64,000 nucleotides of DNA from Bacteroidota bacterium (GCA_018266955.1 JAFDZI010000017.1:1-64000), one strand, 5' to 3'. Positions 8,130 to 16,751 are shown, counted from the stretch's first letter. Notes: generated by a model not told the origin, from the sequence alone. Program-made: numbers and translations.

Positions 8130-10628
8130 ATGGAAAAATTAAAAAACTATCTATACGGACAATGGATTGAAGGATCAGGAAAAGAAATTCCTTTGTACAA
8201 TGCCGTCAATGGCGAATTGGTCGCTATATCAGATACCCATGGATTGAATTTTCAACAAGCCCTAGACTATGGCCGAACCGTTGGGTACAAAAATCTTTCC
8301 TCAATGTCCTTCTACGACAGAGGAGAAATGCTTAAAAAAGTAGCCCTGTATTTATTAGAAAGAAAAAAGAAATACTATGAGCTATCCTACAAAACAGGAG
8401 CAACGCACATCGACTCTTGGGTAGATATCGAAGGTGGTTTCGGAACTTTCTTTACATATTCCGGTTTAGCCAAAAGAATGCTTCCCAATACCCCTTTTTG
8501 GGTAGAAGGTGATGTACAGAAAATTTCAGCCAATGGCACGCATCTAGGGACACATATATTAACCCCATCCGAAGGGGTTTCCGTACAAATAAATGCCTTT
8601 AATTTTCCGGTTTGGGGTATGTTGGAAAAACTTTCAACCTCTCTTTTAGCGGGAGTTCCAGCTATTGTTAAACCGGCTCCCTCGGGCTCTTATCTTACCA
8701 ATGCCGTATTTCAGGATATGATAGAAAGTGGAGTGCTTCCAGAAGGTGCAATTCAATTGGTTTGTGGCGATCCAGGAAATATTTTAGATTTCGTACAAGA
8801 TGGGGACTCGGTTGTCTTCACCGGTTCTGCTGCTACAGGGAGAAAACTAAAAGCTTTACCTTCAATTTCAGGAAATGCAGTTCGTTTTAATATGGAAGCG
8901 GATTCTCTTAACTGCTCTATACTTGGTCTTGATGCTAAACCAGGAACACCAGAATTTGATTTATTCATCAAAGAAGTACGAAACGAAATGACCACCAAGG
9001 CAGGACAAAAATGTACCGCCATTCGAAGAATAATCGTGCCCGAAAATTTAGTTGGGGAGGTACAAAATGCATTAAGCAAAGCTTTGGACCAAACCAAGAT
9101 TGGAAATCCTTTGAATAGAGAAACCCGAATGGGTTCCTTGGTGGGGAAAGACCAACAACAAATTTTACAATCTAAATTAGAAATACTACAATCCGAAACC
9201 GAACTTATCTACGATGGCAAGCATGATTTGTTGGATGCGGATTATGAGAATGGAGCTTTTGTTACCCCTAAAGTGTTCTATAACGACCAACCTTTTGCTA
9301 AAAATGTATCCCACGAGGTAGAAGCTTTTGGTCCGGTTTCTACCATTATGCCTTATAACGATGCAGAAGAGGCTGCGGCTTTGGCCAAAAGAGGAAAAGG
9401 AAGTTTGGTGGGGTCAATCGTTTCTCATGACGAAAAATTTATTGCGGAAACATCTTGGAAAATGGCCTCTTCCCACGGAAGAATTTTTGTTCTGAATCGT
9501 GATAATGCCAAGGAAAGTACAGGTCATGGTTCTCCTTTACCAACTTTAATGCATGGTGGCCCTGGTAGAGCTGGCGGTGGCGAAGAAATGGGTGGACTCA
9601 ATGGACTTCATTTTTTCCTTCAAAAAACAGCCATTCAAGGAAGTCCAGAGGTGCTAACAGCAATTACTAAAATTTATACACAAGGTGCCGAAAAGAATTT
9701 TTCTGATAAGCATCCTTTCAGAAAATATTTTGAAGAAGTAGAAGTAGGAGATTCATTAGAAACCGCTGGTAGAACTGTAACCGATGCAGATATTGTGAAT
9801 TTTTCTAATGTTTCTTGGGATCATTTTTATGCTCATACCGATGCTACTAGTCTCAATGGTACCATCTTCGATCAAACTGTTGCACACGGTTATTTTATTC
9901 TTTCAGCCGCCGCAGGGCTATTTGTGTCTGGTAAAAAAGGACCGGTTATAGCAAATTATGGACTAGAGAATTGTTCATTCTTTAAACCTGTTTATGCCGG
10001 AGACACCATTACGGTTTATTTAACAGCCAAAGAAAAAATCAATCGTGGAGTAAAAGGCAGAAATATCCCTAGTGGAGTTGTAAAGTGGTTGGTAGAAGTG
10101 GTAAACCAAAGAGATGAGGTGGTTTGTGTGGCAACAATTTTAACTTTGGTTGCCAAAAAATCTCCTTTTATAGAACTTGCCTTGCCTTTAATACAGAAAA
10201 AATTAAATGCACTTACTATAAATTCTCAACCTAAGTGGGGAAAAATGACAGCTCAGGAAATGATGGAACATTTGGAGCAAGGAATTTTACACAGCATGGG
10301 CGAACCGGAAGCAGAATGTTGCTACACTCCAGAAGAAAATATAGAGAAATTCCAAGATTCTTTGTATAATTTCCGTGCTATGCCAAAAGAATTCAATGCG
10401 CCTTTTATGCCACAAGACGGTTCGGTTCCTCCACTCAGACACAAGAATTTGGATGTAGCGAGACAATCACTAATTGATAACTTGAAGCGATATATCATTT
10501 ATTATAAAGAAAATCCTAAAGCAGAACACATGCATTATGTATTTGGAAAGTTGAATAAAGAGATGTCCGAACTGATGCATAGAAAACATTTTACCCATCA
10601 TTTGGAGCAATTTGGATTAATCGATTAA
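8130..10628 (+). CDS. paaZ: PaaZ: oxepin-CoA hydrolase/aldehyde dehydrogenase with extra C-terminal domain
   Basis: PaaZ opens the oxepin-CoA ring and oxidises the resulting aldehyde with NADP+. Seen: aldehyde dehydrogenase domain (about 1-520) with the nucleophile Cys295 in AGQKCTAIRR and a Glu in NMEADSLN near 256; R-specific hydratase hot-dog domain (about 530-680) with Asp564 and His569 in WDHFYAHTD, offset by three from E. coli PaaZ. The protein is 832 residues, about 150 longer than E. coli PaaZ (681). The extra part, from about 685, has WGKMTAQEMMEHL and a final HMHYVFGKLN...HFTHHLEQFGL, resembling the DUF1569/DinB four-helix metal-binding fold with its three histidines. The extension is continuous in frame, so it is a fusion and not an overlap. 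Confidence 0.93.
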   Translation: MEKLKNYLYGQWIEGSGKEIPLYNAVNGELVAISDTHGLNFQQALDYGRTVGYKNLSSMSFYDRGEMLKKVALYLLERKKKYYELSYKTGATHIDSWVDIEGGFGTFFTYSGLAKRMLPNTPFWVEGDVQKISANGTHLGTHILTPSEGVSVQINAFNFPVWGMLEKLSTSLLAGVPAIVKPAPSGSYLTNAVFQDMIESGVLPEGAIQLVCGDPGNILDFVQDGDSVVFTGSAATGRKLKALPSISGNAVRFNMEADSLNCSILGLDAKPGTPEFDLFIKEVRNEMTTKAGQKCTAIRRIIVPENLVGEVQNALSKALDQTKIGNPLNRETRMGSLVGKDQQQILQSKLEILQSETELIYDGKHDLLDADYENGAFVTPKVFYNDQPFAKNVSHEVEAFGPVSTIMPYNDAEEAAALAKRGKGSLVGSIVSHDEKFIAETSWKMASSHGRIFVLNRDNAKESTGHGSPLPTLMHGGPGRAGGGEEMGGLNGLHFFLQKTAIQGSPEVLTAITKIYTQGAEKNFSDKHPFRKYFEEVEVGDSLETAGRTVTDADIVNFSNVSWDHFYAHTDATSLNGTIFDQTVAHGYFILSAAAGLFVSGKKGPVIANYGLENCSFFKPVYAGDTITVYLTAKEKINRGVKGRNIPSGVVKWLVEVVNQRDEVVCVATILTLVAKKSPFIELALPLIQKKLNALTINSQPKWGKMTAQEMMEHLEQGILHSMGEPEAECCYTPEENIEKFQDSLYNFRAMPKEFNAPFMPQDGSVPPLRHKNLDVARQSLIDNLKRYIIYYKENPKAEHMHYVFGKLNKEMSELMHRKHFTHHLEQFGLID

Positions 10629-10873
10629 TTTTTTTTGAAAAAAAGGTCTTTGTTATTGTTTTGTGAATGATTGCTCACATTGTAATTTTTTGGAAAAAGT
10701 GTTTTTCGGTTGATAATAAAAATCAGTAAGATGAAATGACTTGTTTTTTAGCTAATGAAATTCAAGTTTATTTAATGTTTTTTATCGTAAAATACTAAAG
10801 CTTAATGCGTTATGGAAATATTAAAATCATTTGATGTAAAGTTGACATTAGTAATTGTATAAAAAATCACAAG

Positions 10874-11338
10874 ATGCCCAATACCTATTCACAGATTTAT
10901 ATTCAATTGGTTTTTGCTACGAAAGGCCGAATGAATAAAATTCGTTCAGAATTTCGTGAAGAGATTGAACGATATATATCAGGAATTTTAACAAATAAAG
11001 AACAGAAAATTATTGCATTATATCTAAATCCAGATCATATTCATATTTTTTTTAGTTACAAAAATTTAAAAATTCCAATTCCTGATTTAGTAAAAGTAGT
11101 AAAAGTGGAAACGACGAATTTCATTAATGAAAAGAAAATGAGTCAAGGGAAATTTTGTTGGCAAGAAGGATATGGAGCATTTTCTTATGCGAAAAGTCAA
11201 AAGGAAGCAGTTGTTAAATATATTCTCAATCAAGAAGAACACCATAAAAAGAGGGTGTTTAGAGAGGAATATATGGATATGTTGAATAAGTTTGAAATTG
11301 AATTTAAGAATGAGTATTTGTTTGAATTTTATGATTAA
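10874..11338 (+). CDS. REP-associated tyrosine transposase (Y1/RAYT, IS200-like TnpA)
   Basis: Single-strand DNA transposase of the HUH (Y1) superfamily. Seen: 154 residues, metal-binding His55-x-His57 in NPDHIHIFF, a likely nucleophile Tyr116 in VVKYILNQEEHH, and the family GYGAFSY motif near 99-105. Immediately downstream is an 0.8-kb array of 16 short palindromes, the arrangement typical of RAYTs, which act on REP/BIME elements. No tnpB partner is present. It is probably domesticated or self-spreading together with the palindromes. The start ATG has no competitor. Confidence 0.85.
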   Translation: MPNTYSQIYIQLVFATKGRMNKIRSEFREEIERYISGILTNKEQKIIALYLNPDHIHIFFSYKNLKIPIPDLVKVVKVETTNFINEKKMSQGKFCWQEGYGAFSYAKSQKEAVVKYILNQEEHHKKRVFREEYMDMLNKFEIEFKNEYLFEFYD

Positions 11339-11339
11339 A

Positions 11340-12165
11340 TATTTTAATATAGCGTTCCTACGGAACGCCATAGAAAAATTAATCGTTTAGTTATTACACA
11401 GATATGATTCCTACGGAATCAATTTGAAAAAAGTGATTTGTGAATAAATAATTTGTTCCGTAGGAACAATATCTGTGTAGAATAAAATGTCAAGATGTAA
11501 ATTAGCGTTCCGTAGGAACGCAATAAATATATTTCGAATGGCTGTTTAACAGATATGATTCCTATGGAATCAATTGGAAAATGGAAATTTTGTGAATAAA
11601 TAATTTGTTCTGTAGGAACAACATTTGATTAAATATTCTAATCAGATAAATGAAACAAGGTTTTTAATATAGCGTTCCTACGGAACGCCAAAGAAAAATT
11701 AATCGTTTAGTTATTACACAGATATGATTCCTACGGAATCAATTTGAAAAAAGTGATTTGTTAATAAATAATTTGTTCCGTAGGAATCATATCTGTGTAG
11801 AATAATATGTCAAGATGTAAATTAGCGTTCCTATGGAACGCAATAAATATATTTCGAATGGCTGTATATCAGATATGATTCCTATGGAATCAATTGGAAA
11901 AGGAAATTTTGTGAATTAATAATTTGTTCCGTAGGAACAACATTTGATTAAATTTTCTAATCAGATAAATGAAACAAGGTTTTTAATATAGCGTTCCTAC
12001 GGAACGCCAAAGAAAATTAATCGTTTAGTTATTACACAGATATGATTCCTATGGAATCAATTGGAGAATGGAAATTTTGTGAATTAATAATTTGTTCCGT
12101 AGGAACAATATCTGTGTAGAATAAAATAGCTAGATGTAAATTAGCGTTCCGTAGGAACGCTATCT
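11340..12165. repeat. REP/BIME-like palindrome array next to the RAYT gene
   Basis: Sixteen short hairpins: GCGTTCC-loop-GGAACGC at 11352, 11505, 11672, 11825, 11991 and 12144; GATTCC-loop-GGAATC at 11406, 11557, 11726, 11877 and 12044; TTGTTCC-loop-GGAACAA at 11453, 11605, 11773, 11924 and 12092. Loops are TAC or TAT in one orientation and GTA in the other. The block repeats with a 320-base period (11352, 11672, 11991), about 2.5 copies. Longer arms ACACAGATAT (11396-11405) and ATATCTGTGT (11469-11478) bracket a pair of hairpins, as in BIMEs. The hairpin at 11773 is a hybrid (TTGTTCC with GGAATCAT), suggesting recombination between units. Confidence 0.9.
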
Positions 12166-12197
12166 AAATCCGAATTATTTAAAAATTAATTTATATT

Positions 12198-12887
12198 TTG
12201 AAACAAAACATTGGAGAAAAAATAATTGAATTCAACAAAAATTTAAAATTTTCAGGAAATCTTCCTGATGGTTTTGATGTGCTCAATCCCTTTATTGAAA
12301 ATCCAGAAACATTGGTGGTGATGTCGCAGTTTTATAAGAAATTCTACAATGATGACAAGCCAAGAAAATTTATCATAGGGATTAATCCCAGCCGTCATGG
12401 TGCAGGAGTAACAGGAGTTCCTTTTACGGATACCAAAAGATTGGAAACAGTTTGTGGAATTGAAATGAAATCAGCTCATACACACGAAGTGTCTTCTGTG
12501 TTCTTGTATGAAGTGATTGAGGCTTTTGGAGGAGTAGAGAAATTTTATAAAGAATTTTATATCAATTCACCATTTCCTTTGGCGATTGTCAAGAAATCTA
12601 AAAACATTTGGGTAAATGCCAATTATTATGATGACAATGAACTTTTTGCTTCGGTAAAGACATACATGATTGAAACCCTTAGAAAACATCTTGACTTAGG
12701 TTTGGATCATACCGAAGTATTTGTTTTAGGAAAGAAAAATGCCGAGTTTTTAAAGAAAATAAACAAAGAAGAGAAATTATTTGGTCAATTAACAGTATTA
12801 GAGCATCCAAGATACATACAACAATACAAATCCAAAGAAAAGGAATTTTATTTAACTAAATATTTGGAAGCATTAACAAAAAAATAA
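12198..12887 (+). CDS. SMUG2-type uracil-DNA glycosylase family protein
   Basis: Probable DNA base-excision glycosylase of the UDG superfamily (SMUG2/DUF4918 type). Seen: 229 residues; active-site segment IGINPSRHGAGVTGVPF near 54-70, in which GINPS...H resembles the SMUG family G-x-N-P motif; a second motif region LEHPRYIQQY near 205, in place of the UDG HPSP/HPS loop. The start is TTG at 12198: the next ATG is well inside the conserved N-terminal helix. It starts just after the palindrome array and is followed 10 bases later by the hydratase gene, probably co-transcribed. Confidence 0.75.
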   Translation: MKQNIGEKIIEFNKNLKFSGNLPDGFDVLNPFIENPETLVVMSQFYKKFYNDDKPRKFIIGINPSRHGAGVTGVPFTDTKRLETVCGIEMKSAHTHEVSSVFLYEVIEAFGGVEKFYKEFYINSPFPLAIVKKSKNIWVNANYYDDNELFASVKTYMIETLRKHLDLGLDHTEVFVLGKKNAEFLKKINKEEKLFGQLTVLEHPRYIQQYKSKEKEFYLTKYLEALTKK

Positions 12888-12897
12888 AAAAAAAGAT

Positions 12898-13665
12898 ATG
12901 GAAGCATTCGTACAATCCGAAATTAAAAATCAAATTGCCGAAATTACCTTTGGTACTCCCAAAAGTAATTCGTTGCCAGGATTTATTTTAGAAAAATTAG
13001 CACAAACTATTTTAGATGAAGGAGCTAAAAAAGAAGTTAAAGCAATTCTACTAAAGTCAGTAGGTGAGAAAGCGTTTTGTGCTGGAGCCAGTTTTGATGA
13101 ACTTTTGGATATTGAAGATTTGGAAACATCAAAAAAGTTTTTTGGTGGTTTTGCTAAAGTACTCAATGCCATGAGAAATTGTGGGAAAATTGTAGTGGTA
13201 AGGGTTCATGGGAAGACTACTGGAGGTGGTGTGGGTATTGCTTGTGGAGCGGATTACTGTTTTGCTACGGAAGAAGCTTCATTGGCGCTTACTGAAATTA
13301 ATTTGGGAATTGGTCCATTTGTCATCGGTCCTTATGTGGAAAGAAAAATCGGGAAATCACAATTTACAGCGATGGCTATTGATGCTGGATTTAGATCTTC
13401 GGAATGGGCTAAATTGCATAATGTGTACCATTATGTTGGAAAAAATATAGTCGATATGGATTCTGTTTTAAATTCTTTTATGGAGCAATTGGCAGGAAGA
13501 AGTGAAGAGGCTTTGGCTTTAATTAAAAAAGTATCTTGGGAGGGAACAGATAATTTCGGTGAGTTGATGCCTGCAAGAATCCACATGTCTGCCAGTTTGA
13601 TATTGGAAGAGTCGGCTAAGAAGAATATAGAAGCCATTAAAATAAAATTGAGAGAAAAGAAGTAG
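12898..13665 (+). CDS. Enoyl-CoA hydratase/isomerase, candidate PaaF
   Basis: Crotonase-fold protein of 255 residues. Seen: first oxyanion segment GEKAFCAGAS near 56-65, second segment KTTGGGVGIACGADYC near 106-121, and a catalytic-type Glu in LTEINLGIG near 131-139 (crotonase Glu144 position). The second Glu of crotonase (Glu164) is not clearly conserved here. In this neighbourhood it could be the 2,3-dehydroadipyl-CoA hydratase PaaF, but methylglutaconyl-CoA hydratase-like relatives look similar, so no symbol is given. Lies 10 bases behind the SMUG2-like gene. Confidence 0.8.
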   Translation: MEAFVQSEIKNQIAEITFGTPKSNSLPGFILEKLAQTILDEGAKKEVKAILLKSVGEKAFCAGASFDELLDIEDLETSKKFFGGFAKVLNAMRNCGKIVVVRVHGKTTGGGVGIACGADYCFATEEASLALTEINLGIGPFVIGPYVERKIGKSQFTAMAIDAGFRSSEWAKLHNVYHYVGKNIVDMDSVLNSFMEQLAGRSEEALALIKKVSWEGTDNFGELMPARIHMSASLILEESAKKNIEAIKIKLREKK

Positions 13666-13682
13666 AGTGGAGAGAATAGAAT

Positions 13683-13732
13683 AAAGAAAAAAGAGAAAAG
13701 AAAAAAGAGAAGAGAAAAAAGAGAAGGGAAGA
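13683..13732. repeat. 50-base uninterrupted homopurine run
   Basis: Only A and G from 13683 to 13732, in gaaaa/aagaga units directly behind the hydratase stop. No gene covers it convincingly; frames across it on the minus strand are shadows. Confidence 0.7.
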
Positions 13733-13784
13733 TGAGTGTCAAGATATTTTAAGAATTGGCAAAAAAAAATGACTTTTTCTATAC

Positions 13785-13820
13785 ATAAAAAATGCCCTGA
13801 ATTTCTTCGGGGCATTTGGA
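13785..13820 (-). terminator. Terminator of the FKBP lipoprotein gene
   Basis: Arms AAATGCCC (13790-13797) and GGGCATTT (13810-13817) three bases beyond the minus-strand stop. The A-run at 13786-13792 gives the U-run on the minus transcript. Confidence 0.8.
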
Positions 13821-14624
13821 TTATTTTTTTGCTTTTTTTACGGGAGCTGCTTTTGCAGGTTGCGCTGGAGGTGGAGGAGTGGTTGGAGGGTTTCCTGAGT
13901 TAAAATCCAACAATTCTACATCAAAAACCAATAAAGAACCTGGAGGTATAACACCACCAGCACCATTGTCGCCATAACCAAGTGCTGCAGGTATGTAAAA
14001 TTTATATTTAGCTCCTTTGGTCATTAGTTGTATTCCTTCAGTCCATCCTTTTATAACACCGCTTAGAGGGAATTCTGCTGGTTGGTTGTCACGATTGGCG
14101 GTAGAGTCGAATATGGTTCCATCCGGGAGTGTTCCTGTATAAAGTACTTTCACAATATCAGAGGCTTTTGGATGATCTTTACCTTCGCCAGATTTTAACA
14201 CTTCGTATTGAAGCCCAGATGCAGTTGTTTTGATCGCTGGATTTTGTTTGTTTTTTGCGATTATTTCTTCTCCTTTTTTCTTATTAACTTCTGCAGAAGC
14301 TTTTTGTTCTGCTTGTTTTTTTTCATTCATTTTTTTAGAAAACTCCATCATGAAGTTGTTCATTCCTTCTGGGGCTAATAGTTTTTTTGCTCCTGACATT
14401 TCATCATTAAATGCCTGATTAAAAATAGCAGGATCAATTTTAAGTCCTTGATTTTTAAAGCTAGAGGCAACATTCATTCCTAAATAATAAGAAACCTTTT
14501 GGTCATCGGTCATGGTTTCTGGGTTTAGGGCTGCAACATTCGTTTTTTCAGCAGTTGTGTTGTTTTTTTGAGCGCATGAAAGAGTACTCAATAAAACGGA
14601 TAAAATCAAAACAGTTTTTTTCAT
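13821..14624 (-). CDS. FKBP-type peptidyl-prolyl isomerase lipoprotein
   Basis: Proline isomerase assisting folding of exported proteins. Seen: lipoprotein signal peptide with lipobox LSTLSC (Cys17); FKBP_N dimerisation region about residues 32-110, with a long helix rich in Lys/Glu/Gln; FKBP catalytic domain about 128-243 with VKVLYTGTLPDGTIFDST and GYGDNGAGGVIPPGSLLVFDVELL; and a Pro/Ala/Lys tail (PPTTPPPPAQPAKAAPVKK). 267 residues fits Mip/FkpA-like proteins. Anchored in the membrane facing the periplasm. Transcribed alone, with its own terminator. Confidence 0.9.
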   Translation of the reverse strand: MKKTVLILSVLLSTLSCAQKNNTTAEKTNVAALNPETMTDDQKVSYYLGMNVASSFKNQGLKIDPAIFNQAFNDEMSGAKKLLAPEGMNNFMMEFSKKMNEKKQAEQKASAEVNKKKGEEIIAKNKQNPAIKTTASGLQYEVLKSGEGKDHPKASDIVKVLYTGTLPDGTIFDSTANRDNQPAEFPLSGVIKGWTEGIQLMTKGAKYKFYIPAALGYGDNGAGGVIPPGSLLVFDVELLDFNSGNPPTTPPPPAQPAKAAPVKKAKK

Positions 14625-14746
14625 TTTTAGATATTTATTTTTTTAATAGTCATATTTAATCGCCTAACAGAATGGTTATTATTTGCAATATGGTTTGATT
14701 ATGATGATTTCATAATATTCAATGGTATTGCTATAATATTAAGGAA

Positions 14747-14754
14747 CAAAAATA
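14747..14754 (-). promoter_or_regulatory. Possible -7 box for the FKBP gene
   Basis: On the minus strand this reads TATTTTTG, matching TAnnTTTG. The leader would be about 115 bases. A CAA (minus TTG) lies only 13 bases away, so the -33 part is weak. Confidence 0.3.
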
Positions 14755-14783
14755 TTGTTTTTTTTGTCAATATTGTGATAATA

Positions 14784-15233
14784 TTAGTATTTTGTTTTAC
14801 TGTCCATTACGATGGTTACGGGGCCATCATTAACTAAAGAAATCTTCATGTCTGCACCAAAGATGCCCGATTCTATTTTTAAACCAGATTGTGCAAATTC
14901 TTTTTTACAGTATTCAAAGAGAGGGATGGCAATATCAGGATTTGCTGCTTTGATAAAGGAAGGACGGTTTCCTTTTTTATAATCAGCAATTAATGTAAAC
15001 TGACTGACACAAAGAATTTCTCCTTGTATATCCAATACAGAGCGGTTGAGTTTGTTATTCTCATCACCAAAGATTCTTAAGTTTACGATTTTTTGTACCA
15101 GCCAATCTGCATCGGTTTGTGTGTCGTTTTCTTCAATGCCTATGAAAAGGAGTAAGCCTTTGGATATTTCACCTACAATATTATTTTCAACTACCACATT
15201 GGCGTTTTGTACTCGTTGTATCACTATTTTCAT
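14784..15233 (-). CDS. dtd: D-aminoacyl-tRNA deacylase
   Basis: Frees tRNAs mischarged with D-amino acids or glycine. Seen: 149 residues, the exact family size, with both catalytic signatures: SQFTL (with the Thr) near residues 78-82 and NDGPVT near 136-141. N terminus MKIVIQRV is typical. The start lies 4 bases after the stop of the Rieske-like gene upstream, so the two are probably co-transcribed. Confidence 0.96.
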   Translation of the reverse strand: MKIVIQRVQNANVVVENNIVGEISKGLLLFIGIEENDTQTDADWLVQKIVNLRIFGDENNKLNRSVLDIQGEILCVSQFTLIADYKKGNRPSFIKAANPDIAIPLFEYCKKEFAQSGLKIESGIFGADMKISLVNDGPVTIVMDSKTKY

Positions 15234-15237
15234 AAGT

Positions 15238-15687
15238 TTAATTAAAGATGTTCAAAATGTTAGAAGAAGCGTCAAAATTATAATGATAAGTTTTAGGTGG
15301 TACTTGGGCAATAGCAGTAGGTTGACCGGTAATTAATATCCATTCAGCGCCATCTTTAGGACACCATACTTTGATATTATCTTTAACCTCCAAAGTAGTG
15401 TTGTTGTCGGGGCAAAGATGAGGGGCGTTTCTGTCATAAATTTTAAACCCAGTAGTAGTTCTAACAACGATTAAACCTCTGGTTCCGGAGCTTTGTTCGT
15501 TAATATACACCCAGCCTCCAATATTTTGAAGAGGATAGTATGCAGGTAAATTTAGGTTGAGTATTACTTGAATGGTAACCTCGGGAAAACAGCTCACAGT
15601 CTCATAGGTTCTGGTGCATGAAGTTTGATTTAAACTACTGAAAATCAAAAAAAATAATATAAAGAAATGGTTTGCAAATTTTTTCAT
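15238..15687 (-). CDS. Rieske-like lipoprotein lacking the usual histidine ligands
   Basis: About 149 residues from the ATG at 15687; the signal-like N terminus (KKFANHFFILFFLIFSSLN) ends at Cys24, so it is probably a lipoprotein. The body resembles small Bacteroidota Rieske-fold proteins: GGWVYI, a cluster-binding-like loop APHLCPDNN and, about 15 residues later, WCPKDGAEW, then an ITGQPTAIAQ segment that in Rieske proteins reads xxGxPxxxPL. The Cys of each loop is present, but the His of C-x-H and C-x-x-H are Asp. It may bind another metal or nothing. Co-transcribed with dtd. Confidence 0.6.
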   Translation of the reverse strand: MKKFANHFFILFFLIFSSLNQTSCTRTYETVSCFPEVTIQVILNLNLPAYYPLQNIGGWVYINEQSSGTRGLIVVRTTTGFKIYDRNAPHLCPDNNTTLEVKDNIKVWCPKDGAEWILITGQPTAIAQVPPKTYHYNFDASSNILNIFN

Positions 15688-15701
15688 TTGAAAATAATTT
15701 A

Positions 15702-15709
15702 TATCTTTG
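15702..15709 (+). promoter_or_regulatory. Putative -7 box for greA
   Basis: TATCTTTG matches TAnnTTTG, 83 bases before the greA ATG. No TTG lies at the ideal spacing. The box lies just outside the divergent Rieske-like gene. Confidence 0.45.
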
Positions 15710-15791
15710 TGAAACAAATTACAACAACAGATACATTGTCCGGCAAATGTCGGATTATTTTTTTATACACACTGAAAATTTTATTATTATT

Positions 15792-16262
15792 ATGGCAACT
15801 TATGTTACAAATGAAGGATTGGAGAAAATGAAAGTAGAGCTGGAGCAATTGGAGCGTGTAGAAAGACCCAAAGTAACTCAGCAAATTGCAGAAGCAAGAG
15901 ATAAAGGCGATTTGTCAGAGAATGCTGAATACGATGCAGCCAAAGAAGCTCAAGGAATGCTGGAAATGAAAATTTCTAAGCTGAAAGATATGATTGCTAA
16001 TTCTAAAGTGATAGATGAGGCACTATTGGATACTTCTAAAGTGTCTATTCTAACGACTGTTAAATTGAAAAATAATGCCACAAATCAGGAGCAAGTTTTC
16101 ACATTAGTGCCCGATAACGAGAGCGATATAAAATCTGGAAAAATATCTGTAAATACGCCTATAGCCAAAGGCCTTTTAGGGAAAGTTGTAGGTGAAGTTG
16201 CAGAAATAGCATTGCCTAATGGAAATAAGTTATCCTTCGAAGTTTTAGAAATTTCATTATAA
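15792..16262 (+). CDS. greA: Transcription elongation factor GreA
   Basis: GreA rescues backtracked RNA polymerase by stimulating transcript cleavage. Seen: 156 residues from the ATG at 15792; N-terminal coiled coil with the tip motif ARDKGDLSENAEYDAAKEAQG (catalytic acidic residues near 41-45), and a C-terminal FKBP-like domain with NTPIAKGLLGK. A longer in-frame reading from 15672 adds 40 residues unlike GreA and runs through the promoter, so the internal ATG was chosen. A HIT-family gene follows 37 bases downstream. Confidence 0.96.
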   Translation: MATYVTNEGLEKMKVELEQLERVERPKVTQQIAEARDKGDLSENAEYDAAKEAQGMLEMKISKLKDMIANSKVIDEALLDTSKVSILTTVKLKNNATNQEQVFTLVPDNESDIKSGKISVNTPIAKGLLGKVVGEVAEIALPNGNKLSFEVLEISL

Positions 16263-16299
16263 TAATAGGTCATAATTTTTTTTAAACTCCTATAAGAAG

Positions 16300-16683
16300 A
16301 TGAGCAGTATATTTACAAAAATTATTAACAACGAAATTCCTTCCTACACCATAGCAGAAGATGAACATCATTTGGCATTTTTGGATGCTATGCCCTTGGT
16401 AGAAGGACATACATTGGTTATTCCTAAAAAGGAAATTGATTTTATTTTTGATATAGATGCAGAGGAGCATAAAAACTTATGGGGATTTGCACAAAAAGTA
16501 GCCAAAAAACTTCAAGTGGCTTATCCTAATAAAAGGATTGCTGTAGCTGTGGTAGGCTTGGAAGTACCCCATGCGCATATTCATTTGGTTCCCATTGATA
16601 AAATGGCTGATTTGAATTTTGCAAATGAACGATTAAAGTTAACAACGGATCAATATAAAGAAATTCAAGAAAAAATTAGATAA
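16300..16683 (+). CDS. HIT family nucleotide-binding protein
   Basis: Small nucleotide hydrolase or transferase of the histidine-triad superfamily (HinT-like AMP-lysine hydrolases or Ap4A hydrolases). Seen: 127 residues, SIFTKIINNEIPSY opening, EGHTLVIPKK near 36-45, and the triad HAHIHL near 90-95. Cytoplasmic, no signal. Follows greA, probably the same transcript, and is closed by the hairpin at 16696. Confidence 0.92.
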   Translation: MSSIFTKIINNEIPSYTIAEDEHHLAFLDAMPLVEGHTLVIPKKEIDFIFDIDAEEHKNLWGFAQKVAKKLQVAYPNKRIAVAVVGLEVPHAHIHLVPIDKMADLNFANERLKLTTDQYKEIQEKIR

Positions 16684-16695
16684 AAGACTAGAACG

Positions 16696-16719
16696 AACCA
16701 GGAAAAATCCTGGTTTTTT
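16696..16719 (+). terminator. Rho-independent terminator after the greA-HIT pair
   Basis: Arms AACCAGGA (16696-16703) and TCCTGGTT (16708-16715), 4-base A loop, then TTTT. Confidence 0.85.
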
Positions 16720-16751
16720 AAATTATAAAATGGAAACTAGAAGTTTTTTAA

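Noticed and set aside
11340..12165. CRISPR array
   Set aside because: The repeats are palindromes of three types with a 320-base higher-order period; there are no equal-length unique spacers and no cas genes.
15672..15791. 40-residue N-terminal extension of GreA
   Set aside because: Spans the predicted promoter and its residues do not resemble GreA; the ATG at 15792 gives the standard protein.
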